A stretch of DNA of 64,000 nt, from contig NOKP01000027.1 in assembly GCA_002682825.1 (NCBI GenBank), positions 310,001-374,000 of the forward strand. The letters run 5' to 3'. This document shows, in pieces, positions 11,455 to 22,900 of this stretch. Source of the DNA: Neonectria sp. B-13. Taxonomy: Eukaryota > Ascomycota > Sordariomycetes > Hypocreales > Nectriaceae. The notes under the pieces are model-generated. The model was not told where the DNA came from. It saw only the letters and a program-made list of their open reading frames with translations, and did no database searches. The number at the start of each line of letters is the position of its first letter. The first letter of the stretch is position 1. Both the position numbers and the translations under genes were made by a program.

Positions 11455-12644
11455 ATGAAGCTCACCATTGGGCTCAGCGCCGCCCTCGCCAGCTTCGCTG
11501 CTGCCGCGCAGCAGGCCGCCGAGGTCTACATTCTTCCCGCGACCCAGTCCGCGTCGTCGACCACCATCTCGCCCAGCATCGCCCGCTTGATCCTCCTGCA
11601 GCGTCTTGCCCCCATCGGCAAGGGTGCATCGTTCAGCGATGTCCCCGATACCGCCGACCCCGAGGAGATCGTCGCCTTGTTGAACAAGTTCGGAAAAGCG
11701 CCTTTACAATTGTTCACCGAGAACGAACGCGTGTCTCCAAGCCAGTTGGTTGTTATGTTGGAGGGGATGACGGATACTCAAATCAACGACATGGGTATCG
11801 CCCTCGAGATGCAATCCGCCTTCACCATCGCGAACCCGCCTTCGAAGAGCGCCCACGATCAGCTGCTGAAGAACGACTTCTACAATGCTGGAATAACCAA
11901 TGAGCACGGTTGCTCTCTGGACCAGGTCATCAACCCCTTTGAGGAGAACTGCTGGAGTGGGAAGTCAACAGTGGCCAAGTATGATGTGTCCAAGGTAATT
12001 CACGTCGCATCTCCCTATCCGGCCTACTTTACTGACTTCTCTCATAGGACTCTGAGATTCTTGTCAAGTTGGTGAAGCAGATTTCGCAACTCACGAAGCT
12101 TGCTGCGTCTGGGGAAATGGAGACCACTCTAGTTCTTCTTCCCTCTTCCGACTCGACCAGCCCGAAGCAGTGGTCCGACAAGTCGCAAGAGCTTCGACGC
12201 CGACAGGCCGAGGCTGTCATCTCTTCCGATGCGACTGATCCCACTACCCAGACCTCCGCTATCAGCAGCTCCCCCCCTGCCTTCTTCACCGGGATCGGCT
12301 CCATTCCTTCCTGCTTCAACTCGAAGGATAGTTGTTCTACCGGCACTGGAAAATGCTCTGGCCGCGGCGAATGCCTGAACAAACATGCCAATACGGATGG
12401 TTCCGACGGCAAGGAGGTGTGCTATACTTGCCACTGTCTCAGCACTGCTAGTGGACAGGGCAGCGTGACCCACTGGGCCGGCCCAGCATGCACGAAGGCG
12501 GACATCAGTGTCCAGTTCTGGCTGTTTGCTGGTTTCACGATTGCCATGGTTGGCGTTCTGAGCCTTGCCATCGGGATGTTGTTCAGTGTCGGCGAGGAGA
12601 GGCTTCCAGGTGTCATCGGTGCGGGAGTTTCCAGGTCCAAGTAG
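11455..12644 (+). CDS. Vps3844-like (DUF3844) vacuolar-sorting membrane protein, 378 aa
   Basis: Secretory-pathway membrane protein of the Vps3844 family, tied by family annotation to vacuolar sorting. Exons 11455-11994 and 12048-12644, intron phase 0 with donor GTAATT. Seen: signal peptide at residues 1-18 (MKLTIGLSAALASFAAAA); a luminal domain; a Ser/Thr-rich stretch about 230-260; a C-terminal Cys-rich EGF-like module (GKCSGRGEC, then CYTCHC and GPAC); a single transmembrane helix at about 337-359 (FWLFAGFTIAMVGVLSLAIG); and a short cytosolic tail. Type I topology is inferred. The CSGRGEC plus terminal helix pattern is what identifies the family. Exact function is not established. Confidence 0.85.
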
Positions 12645-13311
12645 AGTGGATGATAATGTGAAAGAGACGCAATAGCGCGTTTGGGAGGGAGGCCAGGATG
12701 CGGGAAGCGTATAGGTCAGCTGGCGGGTTTCAAACACCCCGATAAACCCAGGGCGGCATGTACCATACCGGTGTATTGATATACGGGCGTCATAAAGGCA
12801 AGGAGCTTGTATTAGGTGCCTAAGTAACAGAGGCTTCTTTTGTTAGTGTGCATTTCAAGAGTTTTTCGAGTACTGCCTATTCTGCGTACGTCATGGCGTC
12901 TCCTTCGGTCCGTTAGTAGTCAATGCATGGGGCTTGATTGTCGTATTTTGTTCGTATGAACGACGCGTCGTCCCCCAGCACGGCGTTTTCGCGACTCTCC
13001 GGCTGGCACCAAGCTGGTGATATCAAATGAAGCTCGGCTCAGCCTCTTAGCCTGTGGCTGGTTCGGCCAATCAAATCGCGAAAGGCTAACACCGCCCCGT
13101 TAAGCGTGTTCCTTCATGATTGCGATCGGACTTTCTGCAAAACTCCGTTTGGACCTCTTGTAACATCTGACGTCTTCAAGAAAACGGTAGGATTTCTTCG
13201 CCGTTCAAGTAAAGTCCGCCGGACTTGTTTTCTCCTCTTGGCCTATTCTTCGGGTCCGACCAATCCTGCTTTACTGCCACCTTATCCGGACTCGGCCGTG
13301 TTCGCGTTGAG
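12645..13311. other. Intergenic region, Vps3844 3' flank and transcription-factor promoter
   Basis: 667 bp without a supported exon. It is the upstream region of the Zn2Cys6 gene. Mirrored at 57249-57915. Confidence 0.5.
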
Positions 13312-15973
13312 ATGCTTTCGAGTGCCGACCGGCCCAAGCCAGCCACGGCCAAATGGGGGGCGGCTTGTCAACAGTGCTCGATAGCGAAGGCCAAATGCAT
13401 CAGGTCCAACACAGCTCCTGGAGCCAAATGCGACAGGTGAGTGGGATCCCTCCTTACGCTTGACACAGTCAAGTGGATGACGGGGATGAGAAACGTCTCA
13501 TTTGATTGTGGCCCTGGTGCCGGTGCTGCCGAAGTCCCGAGCTTCAGGTGTAAGTGGCCGGCTTCACCGGACACGCGGCCATGATACCTTCCCCCGTCAT
13601 TCAGTAGTATGGATTAGATGTAGATGGGCTAACCTTGGCAGATGCGAGAGACTTGTCAAGAGTTGCTTCGAACAAGTCCATCGACCACGAAAAAAGAGAC
13701 AGCCAAAGCCCTCGTAGGTAATCCCTTTAGCTGGACGCGCTGTGCATGATACTGCAGCCCCTTCGCCCACCCATATTATGACCGGGGTTGTCATGATGGC
13801 GTCACTGCACGACACGCTGCAGACTATCTATGGACTGGGTTAACATTATGTAACAGGAGAACGGCACAAATCGAGGAGAGACTCAATGGCCTCGTCAACC
13901 TACTCAAGGCATCAGGAGGATTGACAAATGCCGACCTTGCTACGGACACGACATGCATCCCCACTGAAGTAGACCCAGCTGTCTCCAACCAACAGAGTCC
14001 CTCGAAGCGTCCTGAAGGCTCATTTGCTCCCAGCGACAACCCTTGGGCCATTCCGGAGACATACAACTCCTACGCCCCGCCGTCATGTATATGCCGACCG
14101 GAGAGTGGGGATGCACCTCCTCCACCGGACACTGACGACGTACTTTTGAACATCTACCGGAACGAACTGCAGGCGCTTCACCCCTTCGTGGTGGTACCCA
14201 ACAATGTTACTGCCGCGAAACTCAAAGCTAATAGGCCCTTCCTCATGTCGGCCATCAGAATGGTCACATCATTTCGAAGCCTCAGATCAATGCGAGCCCA
14301 GATGTACTATCTGATGCAACACATTGCTGACCACATGCTGATTCGCTCAGAGCGGTCGCTGGACCTTTTGATGGGCATTCTCGTGATAGCTGCGTGGTAT
14401 CAATACCACTGCTTCATGCACGCCCAGCTAAACAACCTGATTGCTCTGGCTGCGACTCTCGTTGGCGAGCTGGGCTTGCATCGGAGTCCCAGTCTTCTCG
14501 AGCGGACGAATCTGATGGTTGTGAAACCATTCTATCCGGAAAGGAGGACCAATGAGGAGAGACGAGCCCTTCTCGGGGTCTGGTTTCTATCGTCAGCGTA
14601 AGATTATCTTTCCCGAATTCGTTTCTTGAGCTCAACGGCTGACGTGAGGTAGAATGTCCCTGGGATTCGGAAGGATCGAGTCGATGAGATACACGAAGTA
14701 CATGCAGGAGTGTGCCAAAATACTGGAAGATGACAAGGATTGCGAGACGGATGTGAATCTCGTACACCTGGTTCGCATACAACATCTGACAGAACGCATC
14801 TCCCTGCTCAACTCTCCAGACAACCCGGCAGAAGAGGTTGCTGGTCTTGCTACAGCTCCTATGTCGGCCTACGTCTCAGCTTTCCAGGGCGAGCTTGATC
14901 GCATCCGAAATACTTTGCCAATGAACTTGAAGAACGATAGTTAGTCGTACCGAACCCGTGGTTTACTGGCATTTCTAACCATCACAGGAATTATTAACAT
15001 ATTTCTTAATACCGCGACACTCCGCCTTTACGAACCTCCCATCCTTGATACTCCTCGAATTATCTCCATGTCCGAGTCTCTTACCTCTCCAACGCTGGGA
15101 GCCGCATCCGCCCTCGACATCTTTTACCAATCGAGAAATGCACTGAAAACGTTCTTCGACAACTGGCTTTCGATTCCAGTCTCCGAGTACTACCGGCAAA
15201 CAACTCCGATTGCAGCTCAGCTTGTCTATGGTCTTACCATGCTCGGTCGGTGGGCGAAGTTCACCGTACCGATTACGCTGAATAAACCACCGATGGCGAT
15301 GCCCACGGATACCAGTGGAAATAACCCCAACCGAGAATTGTTTAGATCCGACTCGGAGTATGCTGCCAGTACGAACTCGAGGAAGCCCACGCCATCTGAA
15401 AGTCCAATGCCTCGGGAAAGTGACAACCAGGAGTGTGGACAGATTGTCCTTAGGGAGGGAACTGATCCAAGATTGCCAGCCGCCGTAGCAGCGCTCCGAT
15501 CGCAGATCCAGACCCAGCCGGGTCTCTCCCTCGACGTCTCTGGTATTCTCTCAGGAATCTGCATCCGCTTCGAGGAGGCCAACGCAACGTTCCAGGTCGG
15601 CCCGGCAGAGCCCGGTGCGGCAGATCACACACTTTGGAGTATGAGTGCCGTCAAGGTCCGCATCACTCGAGCGAAACTCGAACGCTGGGCGGAGATTGTT
15701 GCCGCCGGGACAGAAGCGCTGAAAATCCACGACGACAACGACCGAGACACCAGCATGGAAGATACCGAGAGCACAAGTACCTGCAAGTCAAGCATCGAAG
15801 GGTCCGAGCCCTATCTCACCGACTTGTCTTCTGACCCAATGGCCACCAATTGGAACGTTACGACGCCATGGACGAGCGAGATGCTACAGGGAGTCGACCC
15901 ATCTATTTGGTTCGACGGTTATTTAGACTGGGGGGCGGTTATTATGAATTCAATGGGAAATTTAGAACAATAG
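13312..15973 (+). CDS. Zn2Cys6 fungal transcription factor with fungal-specific middle homology region, 736 aa
   Basis: Gal4-type DNA-binding regulator. Exons: 13312-13436, 13642-13713, 13857-14597, 14653-14939, 14988-15973; all phases close. The zinc cluster is split by intron 1 and has all six cysteines: C19, C22, C29, C40, C43, C50. A basic linker (RPRKKRQPKP) and a short coiled coil (QIEERLNGLVNLLK) suggest dimer binding. The large remainder is the fungal transcription-factor domain, with the conserved ELGLHRSP motif and, downstream of the first splice in that region, the RALLGVWFLSS segment. The tail (about 640-736) is Ser/Asp-rich and may be the activation domain. Target genes cannot be read from the sequence. 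Its distance from the P450/monooxygenase pair (13 kb) argues against it being a dedicated cluster regulator. Confidence 0.88.
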
Positions 15974-18900
15974 ACGGATAGCGAGGATGGTAAGGAACAG
16001 CGTGAGATGAATAGGATGGGATACAATTTTGTAGTGTAATATCGTAATTGAGCACCTCTTTACATACGACCTCCTTGGAGGTTTGGAATATATTCATTTT
16101 GTGACGTCGGTAGCTTCTATTCGTGCGGAGAACTCCCCAATGTCTGAGTCAAGCCTCTGCTAGTCTGATCGACACCGGGTCGGATGTTCGACGAGGTTGT
16201 CTTGCACTGAGACCAGAGAAATTCGCAAGAGGAGGCCGGCCGCTTTGAATTCTTCCTAACATAGTAGACGTCATCACGAGACACTAGGTTTTCCCGAAAC
16301 AGTCTTTTGTCTCATTCAAGGGTTAGGATTCTGAAGAATTTTCATTTTCGAGCTCCTTCATTAGATGAGATGCATTTGTAAGCTCACCTTATGCGCCACC
16401 GAGAGGTCATCACCTTAGATTACGCATGGGGGTGCAAGGATTGCAATGCGACAGCATTGACCGAGCTTTTGCTTTTTCTGTGGGATAATATCACCCACCT
16501 GCTGTATCTTTGACTTCGTCGACGTAGACGGAAATAAGCGGCCAGCAGAATTTCTGACGAAGAAAGCCACCCGTGCAGGGAAAACGGTCCAGCTGGAAGA
16601 TGCAGGGTTCAATGTTGTACAAATTGTTGCGGTAAGTACAAGTAGCCGCTAGGCAAGTAACATCAAGCTAACGAGTCAATATCTCCTTCGATTCTCTTGG
16701 AATCTGCATGGATATTGACCTGAATCAGTTTAGACCGTAGCTTCCAACAAGGGATGGGCCAACGCAGCCAATGTTGAGCTTGGTGAGTTGTGTCGGTGAA
16801 GAATCCCATGTGGCCAAGCTAGATTCAATTCTAGACTTGTGATAGTCTGGAATGACTGGGAGCCACTTTGTGTAAGATGGACAGGGCTTGAAGCTAGTGT
16901 CGAAACCAAACTGCCGAGAAACATGTTGCGGTAATGATCAAAGAGTACTGATCAAAGAGCAACACACTCGGAGAATCGTCGACAAGCCATTATGAGCTAC
17001 GGTCCAAACTCAACAACTTGATTGTTCCACCGTTATTACAATGGCCTCCCACGATCTGTAGACCTGGCGTCTAAATCGAGGAGATCTTGCGAAGTGACCT
17101 CATTTCAGGTACAAGACGTGTGTTTAGAGTCGTCGTTACGCAGCATCTATCTCACGCCGATGATCGGAGTCTGGTTGGGCGGCATGATGTGTGTGGGCAG
17201 TGCAGTCTCATGACTAGAATTGATGCTTCCGAAGGTGCAAATATCCGTGATGTGAAGGCTGCTTTTATGTGACCTGTGGTCTGTGGTCTGTGATCGTGTT
17301 ATGTTAGCAAGTATTACGACATGGAGGCAGGTTGTTGACCATGACGCGCAACCCCACGCCCCATGTGAGGATTTCCGTTGGGACTCCGGGAGGATTGGGA
17401 AGCACTGAGCGGCAAGCCCCAAGACTGCATTGGGTATTGAGCAACCGGGTGCAGGATGGCGGTCGGCGTGGCTTACTCGGGATCCCGCAATCGGTTTGTC
17501 AAGTAACCCTGGAAGGTTTTGATCATCGGTGAGGACGTGGATGGTGGTAGCAACTATTAGTTGGCCCTCGTCTGGCAACGCCCCTGTTGGCGATAGCTAG
17601 ACTACTAGCCAATGGTGTGATGGATATGCCGGGTCGAGAACTTGGAATGTCAAATATCGAGACGCGAGATGACATGGTCCAGGGAATTTGGTCTTGTGCC
17701 GAGCTCGTGTGAGGTACGAGAACGGTACCTTGTTCGCTCCGCCGTGGCTAACTACAAGACCTTCTTCCCTCTGCGCTGCTGACGTTGAAAGGGTATATAT
17801 CAGCTGCGAATGTTTCTTCGTCAACCCGGGTCTTCGGCCTTCCAGATTTGCTCCTCGATTCTCAAAACGCTTTTAACCTTTCTTTCAAACCTTCAACGAA
17901 TACCTCTGCGAATACGAATACAGCATCGTATCTGAACTCACAATGGCGGTCTGTGGTCGCCGGCCGGAACGCAATCGGTAGCCCGGCCCCGCAATAAGGC
18001 ACGCGATCGACTTCGTCCAACGTTGTCCATTGGGTGTACTCAACACACCGTCGCACAAGAGTCGCATTTTCCATATATCTGCGGCCCTACCTGTTGTGAG
18101 CGACGGAAGAAACCCAGAAATAAATTGCACATGAATTGCATCGTACATTGCCGACTAACAGTTGTGTTGGGGAGCTTGATGAGGTCTCATCCCAGTGCAG
18201 GAGTAGCCTCAGCAGGAGATGGACGAACCGTCGAAGTACTTGTTGAAACCCCTTGACCAAGGTCGCCCTACTTTCGGGCGGCTTCGGCCAGGGGTAGGAA
18301 TCAGTTGTATTTCCTGTACGAGGGCGGTGGGTACCGACCGCATCACTTACCGTCTCTACGAAAGTGTGCTTGCCCTAATCCTTGTTGACCACCTCTTCCG
18401 ACGGGAGGCAATCGTCGTGTTGCGGGCCGAAGGCATTAACATCTTCCAATTACCACCGACGCCCAGCCATCCCAGCCACCCCCCGTCCCGGCAGACCCTT
18501 GGGGAAACCATCTTTGGTCATGTCAATTTCTGGCGTGGGGTAGGTTCCCTTGCCCTGTCTCACAAGTACCACAGGCTCGCTACTAGAGTACATGAAGGAA
18601 GCACAGAGGAACCTCGATCTATCCCTTCTTGACCGGGAGTGACATACATTGTGGGCAATGGACCTGCTGGGGACACTGGATGGGCGTGTAGACTGATAAA
18701 GGCGAGTGGCTGCCTTGATTTCGAAGGGGGCAGGGGCTTAATCATGGATTTTTTGGTGCGCGAGCCACTTCTCTTCGCGCAAAAACTTCTCACTGTCCAT
18801 GCCGTGGGATCGCGGACGCCTTGTTTGCGCGCACTGCCTCGTCTTGACACGTCTTCGAAGGGTCTTGCGGCGTGAGAAGACGCGGAGAAGACCGGCAACG

Positions 18901-19074
18901 TTACGAACCCCACCAATTGAAGGCCTACCGTTAGGGCCGACGACGTTTGTGACAATTGGTACTGCACGGCGTGGTTGCCTTCCCAGCGCTCAGGTGACAG
19001 GATTGACGGAACTGACGGGATAATGGTAGACGCCTCAGGCTTCCATCAAGTCGCGAGCTCCGCGTTCGAGCAGA
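15974..19074. other. 3.1-kb stretch with no confident gene
   Basis: No frame here gives a supportable protein. Small items: an 11-bp direct repeat TGATCAAAGAG at 16935-16945 and 16949-16959; tandem CTGTGGT copies at 17274-17294; one protein-like open segment ending in a GTAAGT donor (about 16500-16631, GNKRPAEFLTKKATRAGKTV) with no partner exon found; and a promoter-like block at about 17780-17945 (GGTATATATC, CT-rich leader, CACAATGG) followed by only 12 codons before a stop. It could be decayed DNA, a non-coding transcript or a fast-evolving gene. Mirrored at 51486-54586. Confidence 0.5.
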
Positions 19075-19679
19075 ATGGGGCAATCGGAGGCTTTGAAGCC
19101 CCAGCTGCCACCGCCGAGACGATACGCTGGCGCCGGTTGGATAGGATTCTGGATGTACCCGACGGAGCCCGACGCATGGCCGGATGATAGCCTCGTGGAA
19201 GCCCAAGGTCCGCCTCTTCTGCATTTTTTTTGGGATGACTCCCTCGTTTTGTTGTGCCTCGCTTCTGTTTGGCCGTTGGGGCTGCTTGATGCGTCTTGCA
19301 GAGAGTCGCTGACGGAAAACGCACCAGCACCGCCACCACCAAAACTGCCAATACCAATCCACGAGTTACCGCCCCGCCGCAAGGTAGTTTGGATCTGGAT
19401 CTGTGTACGTGCCTGATCCCATGATCTCTATAACGGCATATGAAACGCCTGTGCAGGCGCTATTGCCAATATCAATATCCTTGCCATGTATATACATACA
19501 GCTGACGATCTCCCTCCCCCCCCCAGTGCTGTTGCGGCCACGGCGGTATGAAAGTGAGCGTTGATCCGTGTCCGCATTGCGGTATTCCTCGCTGCCCTAA
19601 TTGTAACACTCAACGATTCCATATCCGTGGTTCCGACGGGTTCCCGCCGCCCGAAGACGAAAACGACTTACACAATTGA
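19075..19679 (+). CDS. Small Cys-rich (zinc-ribbon-like) fungal protein, unknown function, 160 aa
   Basis: Not a named family that I can identify. Proposed exons 19075-19404 and 19527-19679, joined in phase 0 by donor GTACGT and acceptor CCCCAG. The splice builds a run of Cys (WIWIC|CCCGHGG) followed by CPHCGIPRCPNC, so at least seven Cys and two His lie within about 30 residues. This order (aromatic, CC-x-CG-x-G, then C-x2-C and C-x2-C) resembles short zinc-binding modules scattered through many fungal genomes. A Pro-rich segment (APAPPPPKLPIPIHELPP) precedes it. The C-terminal exon is the well-supported part. The start is uncertain because the first 80 residues have weak coding character, so the true exon 1 may be shorter or different. 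The opposite strand is also open here. Confidence 0.5.
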
Positions 19680-19958
19680 TCTTGGCGTCCGGTGTTTGTT
19701 TCTTTGGATTCAAAAGTACGTCGATTCTGTGGTTGGAGGTTTAGGGCATGAAGAGGCGGGCACAGGGGAGGCAAGCAATTTCTTATCAGTGTTGCGAACC
19801 CGACAATCGAAACAAAGCGGAAAAGGGATGGTAGTTGCAGCTGAGATTGTGGTTGTGGTTATGGTTGTGGGGTGAAGATGTGTATTATTATCTAGGATGG
19901 TCTTGGACTGACTAGAGACCCTAGAAGCGAGGCACCCTTCCAGATCTCGCCTCACGAG

Positions 19959-22139
19959 ATGCTGCAACCAAATCGAGGAATAGATGATCGACAAGCCGAG
20001 CTACTTTGGAGGCGGAAATTCAGGCCCCTCGGAGATTTGGGTGCTGCCATTACGACCTGGGTCAATCCGCCCCCGCCAGATGCCTGGTCGACCCAGTATC
20101 CCCCCCACGCAGCAACGGAGCAACGGCCATACCTCGATTTCAAAGTAGGGATATTCTCGACCTTGAGCGACATAGAATTCTTCATCCTGCCAGATTCACG
20201 ATCCAGACGCTGGGCAAACCTCGTGAAGAGACTTCAAGACTTTTGTGAGGGAGCAGAGAACTACTTCGAAAACTTTCAGAACCCCGCTCCCCCAGAATTT
20301 CAGACTCAAGGAGCCCAGCACAAGCACGAGACCAAGGCATGGGTGTCGGGCCAGAACATCTCGGAGTACCCCAACAAAGGGCTCTCCCCAATCGAGTTGC
20401 ACGAGATCCTTCAGAAGAAGGTATGTGGAATAACTGTCTAAGAGGAACAGAGACCCCACTCAAGGACAAAGGGCCCAGTATTAACCTAGGACTTGTGTTG
20501 AAGCAGGCGCCAGATAATTCCGAAACTCAGGCCGTGATCTCCCATTCACGACGAATGTATGCATCCCGACAAAGAACGTTGTAGTCTCGGAACTAACCAT
20601 GAACCTCAAGATACATAAATCATCCTGACGGGCCTTGCGTTTCAAGCTTAATCAAGGCTGCAACTGATTTTCAAGTCCAAGGTTTTCGAGAACTTTTCGT
20701 CAACTATATAAACCGAGCGCCCGAGCCACATATTAGCATCAAGGATAGCGTACGTGGTGCAGCCCTTCGACACATTCCGCTTGACTTTGGATGCTGACCA
20801 ATTATATTCTTCAAGGACTTTTGGAGTGGATCCTTCATTATGCTTGCCAATGTTCCATACTTTGCCGTCAGTGACACGAATCGAGAGGATACGCGGACTT
20901 TCGCTGGGAAGGACAAACTTCGCCGTCGATACGACTTTTCCTTCTTGAACCCTACGAACTCAACGGAAGAGAATTTTGACGGAGGACCATTTCTTTATGA
21001 GCCGGTCTGTTCGCTCATGGTGACAGGAAAGAGCGATGTGAATTGGACCGCCGTCTGCTTGAACGAGGACTCATTTGCGGACGCGAAAAGACTTGACACG
21101 TACGACGACGTGGATATGACCGGACTAAATCCAGATGACGATATCGACCCCATTATCCAGAAGCCTAAACTAAAGGAGATTTCTCCTCCACGAACATACT
21201 TCCTCCAGGCTGTAGCCAGTTTCTTCGTTACAGTCTTCGAAGATCAAGAGGATATCAAAGATCGGTTTTGGGCCAGTCTCGATCGTCATGTGAGTTATGG
21301 TGCACTCCTAAATACGAGATCATCAGTTAAACTTCGCCCGACTTCTTTTTCTAAAGTCGAGACTGTATATTTGATTCATGAGCTGACCAGATGCAGTCCC
21401 CAGCCCCTCCCAAAGACTCAGAGTACTACTTGAATCTGGATCAAACCAAGAAGTGGACGAATAAGGCTTTGGAACTTCTTCCCAAGATACTCACTATGAT
21501 ATCCCAGCAGAGAGAGATGTTGGAAGAATTCCTTACTGACGAAGTCAAATTCGGCGAAGACGAAATTCCTAAGGGCCGCTTGTATCAGTCGTTGGGCGCC
21601 GACAAACTAGCCATCAAGTCGTTAAAGAGTCTACGCACTACCCTGAAGGGACTAAAGGACGTAGAGAGAGGCATCGAGCGGTCTAAAAAGCAGTTTGAAG
21701 AGATCAGACTTGAGGTACGAGAGTGCTTGAAGCATTATGGCTGCAATTGCTTTTTGACCCTTTCAAGCTATAAAATACGCAATGCCGGCCTGGATCGAAG
21801 CTAACGTATATTTATAGAGACAGCATGAAAACGGAGACGCTCAACGTGATCTTGGGCAGAGTGTCAGAACGCTGACATTTAGCACTATCGTATGTCTAGG
21901 CGCATACCCTTTACACTATTTTTTTGTTGCTCTCACGCTGACTATTCAAGTTCTTGGCTATTCTCGCTTTGGTAGCCCAGCTCTTCGGCAATGCGCCTTA
22001 TTTCCGGTATTTTCTTCTGGGCCTGGCGATTATTGCGGGTGTTGTTAGTTCCTGCTATTTGGTGTTTCTCCTGGGATGGCGCTTTTCCAGTTGTCGGAGG
22101 AAATGGCATAGTATGTGGCAGAGGGAGGGATCGGGATGA
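19959..22139 (+). CDS. CorA-like fungal membrane protein, unknown function, 567 aa
   Basis: Seven exons: 19959-20420, 20507-20556, 20611-20749, 20816-21289, 21397-21714, 21818-21889, 21951-22139. Every junction has a GT/AG pair, the reading frame closes, and several introns show a clear branch point (for example ACTAACC before 20611). It belongs to a large fungal family with a conserved middle segment (YINHPDGPC, then ATDFQVQGFRELFVNYI), a helical region at about 375-505 and two C-terminal membrane helices (about 506-550). Known: CorA-type Mg transporters end in two helices with a G-M-N loop. Seen: the loop here reads F-G-N-A-P, so the GMN signature is absent and Mg transport should not be assumed. 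Family placement is my recollection, not a search result. Confidence 0.72.
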
Positions 22140-22900
22140 CGCCCCAGATCGATAAGCACAACAAACGCAGCGATGTTGGTATTGGAACCCAATCCTTCAC
22201 CGAGATATGGTCACAGGAGGATGACCGCGCGTGACCTGCTGCATGATCCTACAAGGCAACCGCTGCCAGCGAAGACGGCTACGTATGCAACTCAATGCAA
22301 CGGCCGCCGCCCTATCTCGAAATAGGGTGAGGATGTTGCGACTCCAAACAAGGCTGTCAGACTGTGTGACCCGGCCAGACGGAAACCATATCGTCATGCG
22401 CTTGATCCCGGCGGGGTAAAATGACAGCAGGCATCGGAAGCGGGAATGCGGGATGACCGAAGATGGATGCCCAATGTGCTGCTTTCTCGTTGATCGAGAA
22501 CCCGGCCTTTGTTGTGGTTGTCGAGTGGTTGTCGGGGCTGAGTTCGCCTCGCGATAGGAAACATCGCCAGCCAATGGCTACGACCGGGCTACAACGGTTG
22601 CATGACACAGCCAATAACGACATGTGCCAGCGCATCTCGCAGCTACGACGACGCTGTAAACCACCTGGTTGTTCTCTTCCACAAATCATGGCGTTCCCTT
22701 TCGTGAGTTAGCAGACTCGGTGACGCATCGCTCACAGAGCCTCTTGATGCCCGATTTCCCAAGCATTCTGTTCTATATGGCGTAGACCGCCCTCGACTCT
22801 GAAGCCCGCCACGAGGCAACCGACACCCATCTTGATCTGTATCATCCAGCACCATAACCACCTATCACAGCATCACCTTCGCCTTCGATCGTCCGTGGCT
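22140..22900. other. Intergenic region upstream of the ArgRS-like gene
   Basis: 761 bp without a supported exon; presumed ArgRS-like promoter. It has an 18-bp near-palindrome, CCCTATCTCGAAATAGGG (22310-22327), about 575 bp before the start. Mirrored at 47660-48420. Confidence 0.5.

Noticed and set aside
18219..18632. 137-codon frame in the gene-poor interval
   Set aside because: No motif, no splice partner, and a minus-strand frame of equal quality nearby.
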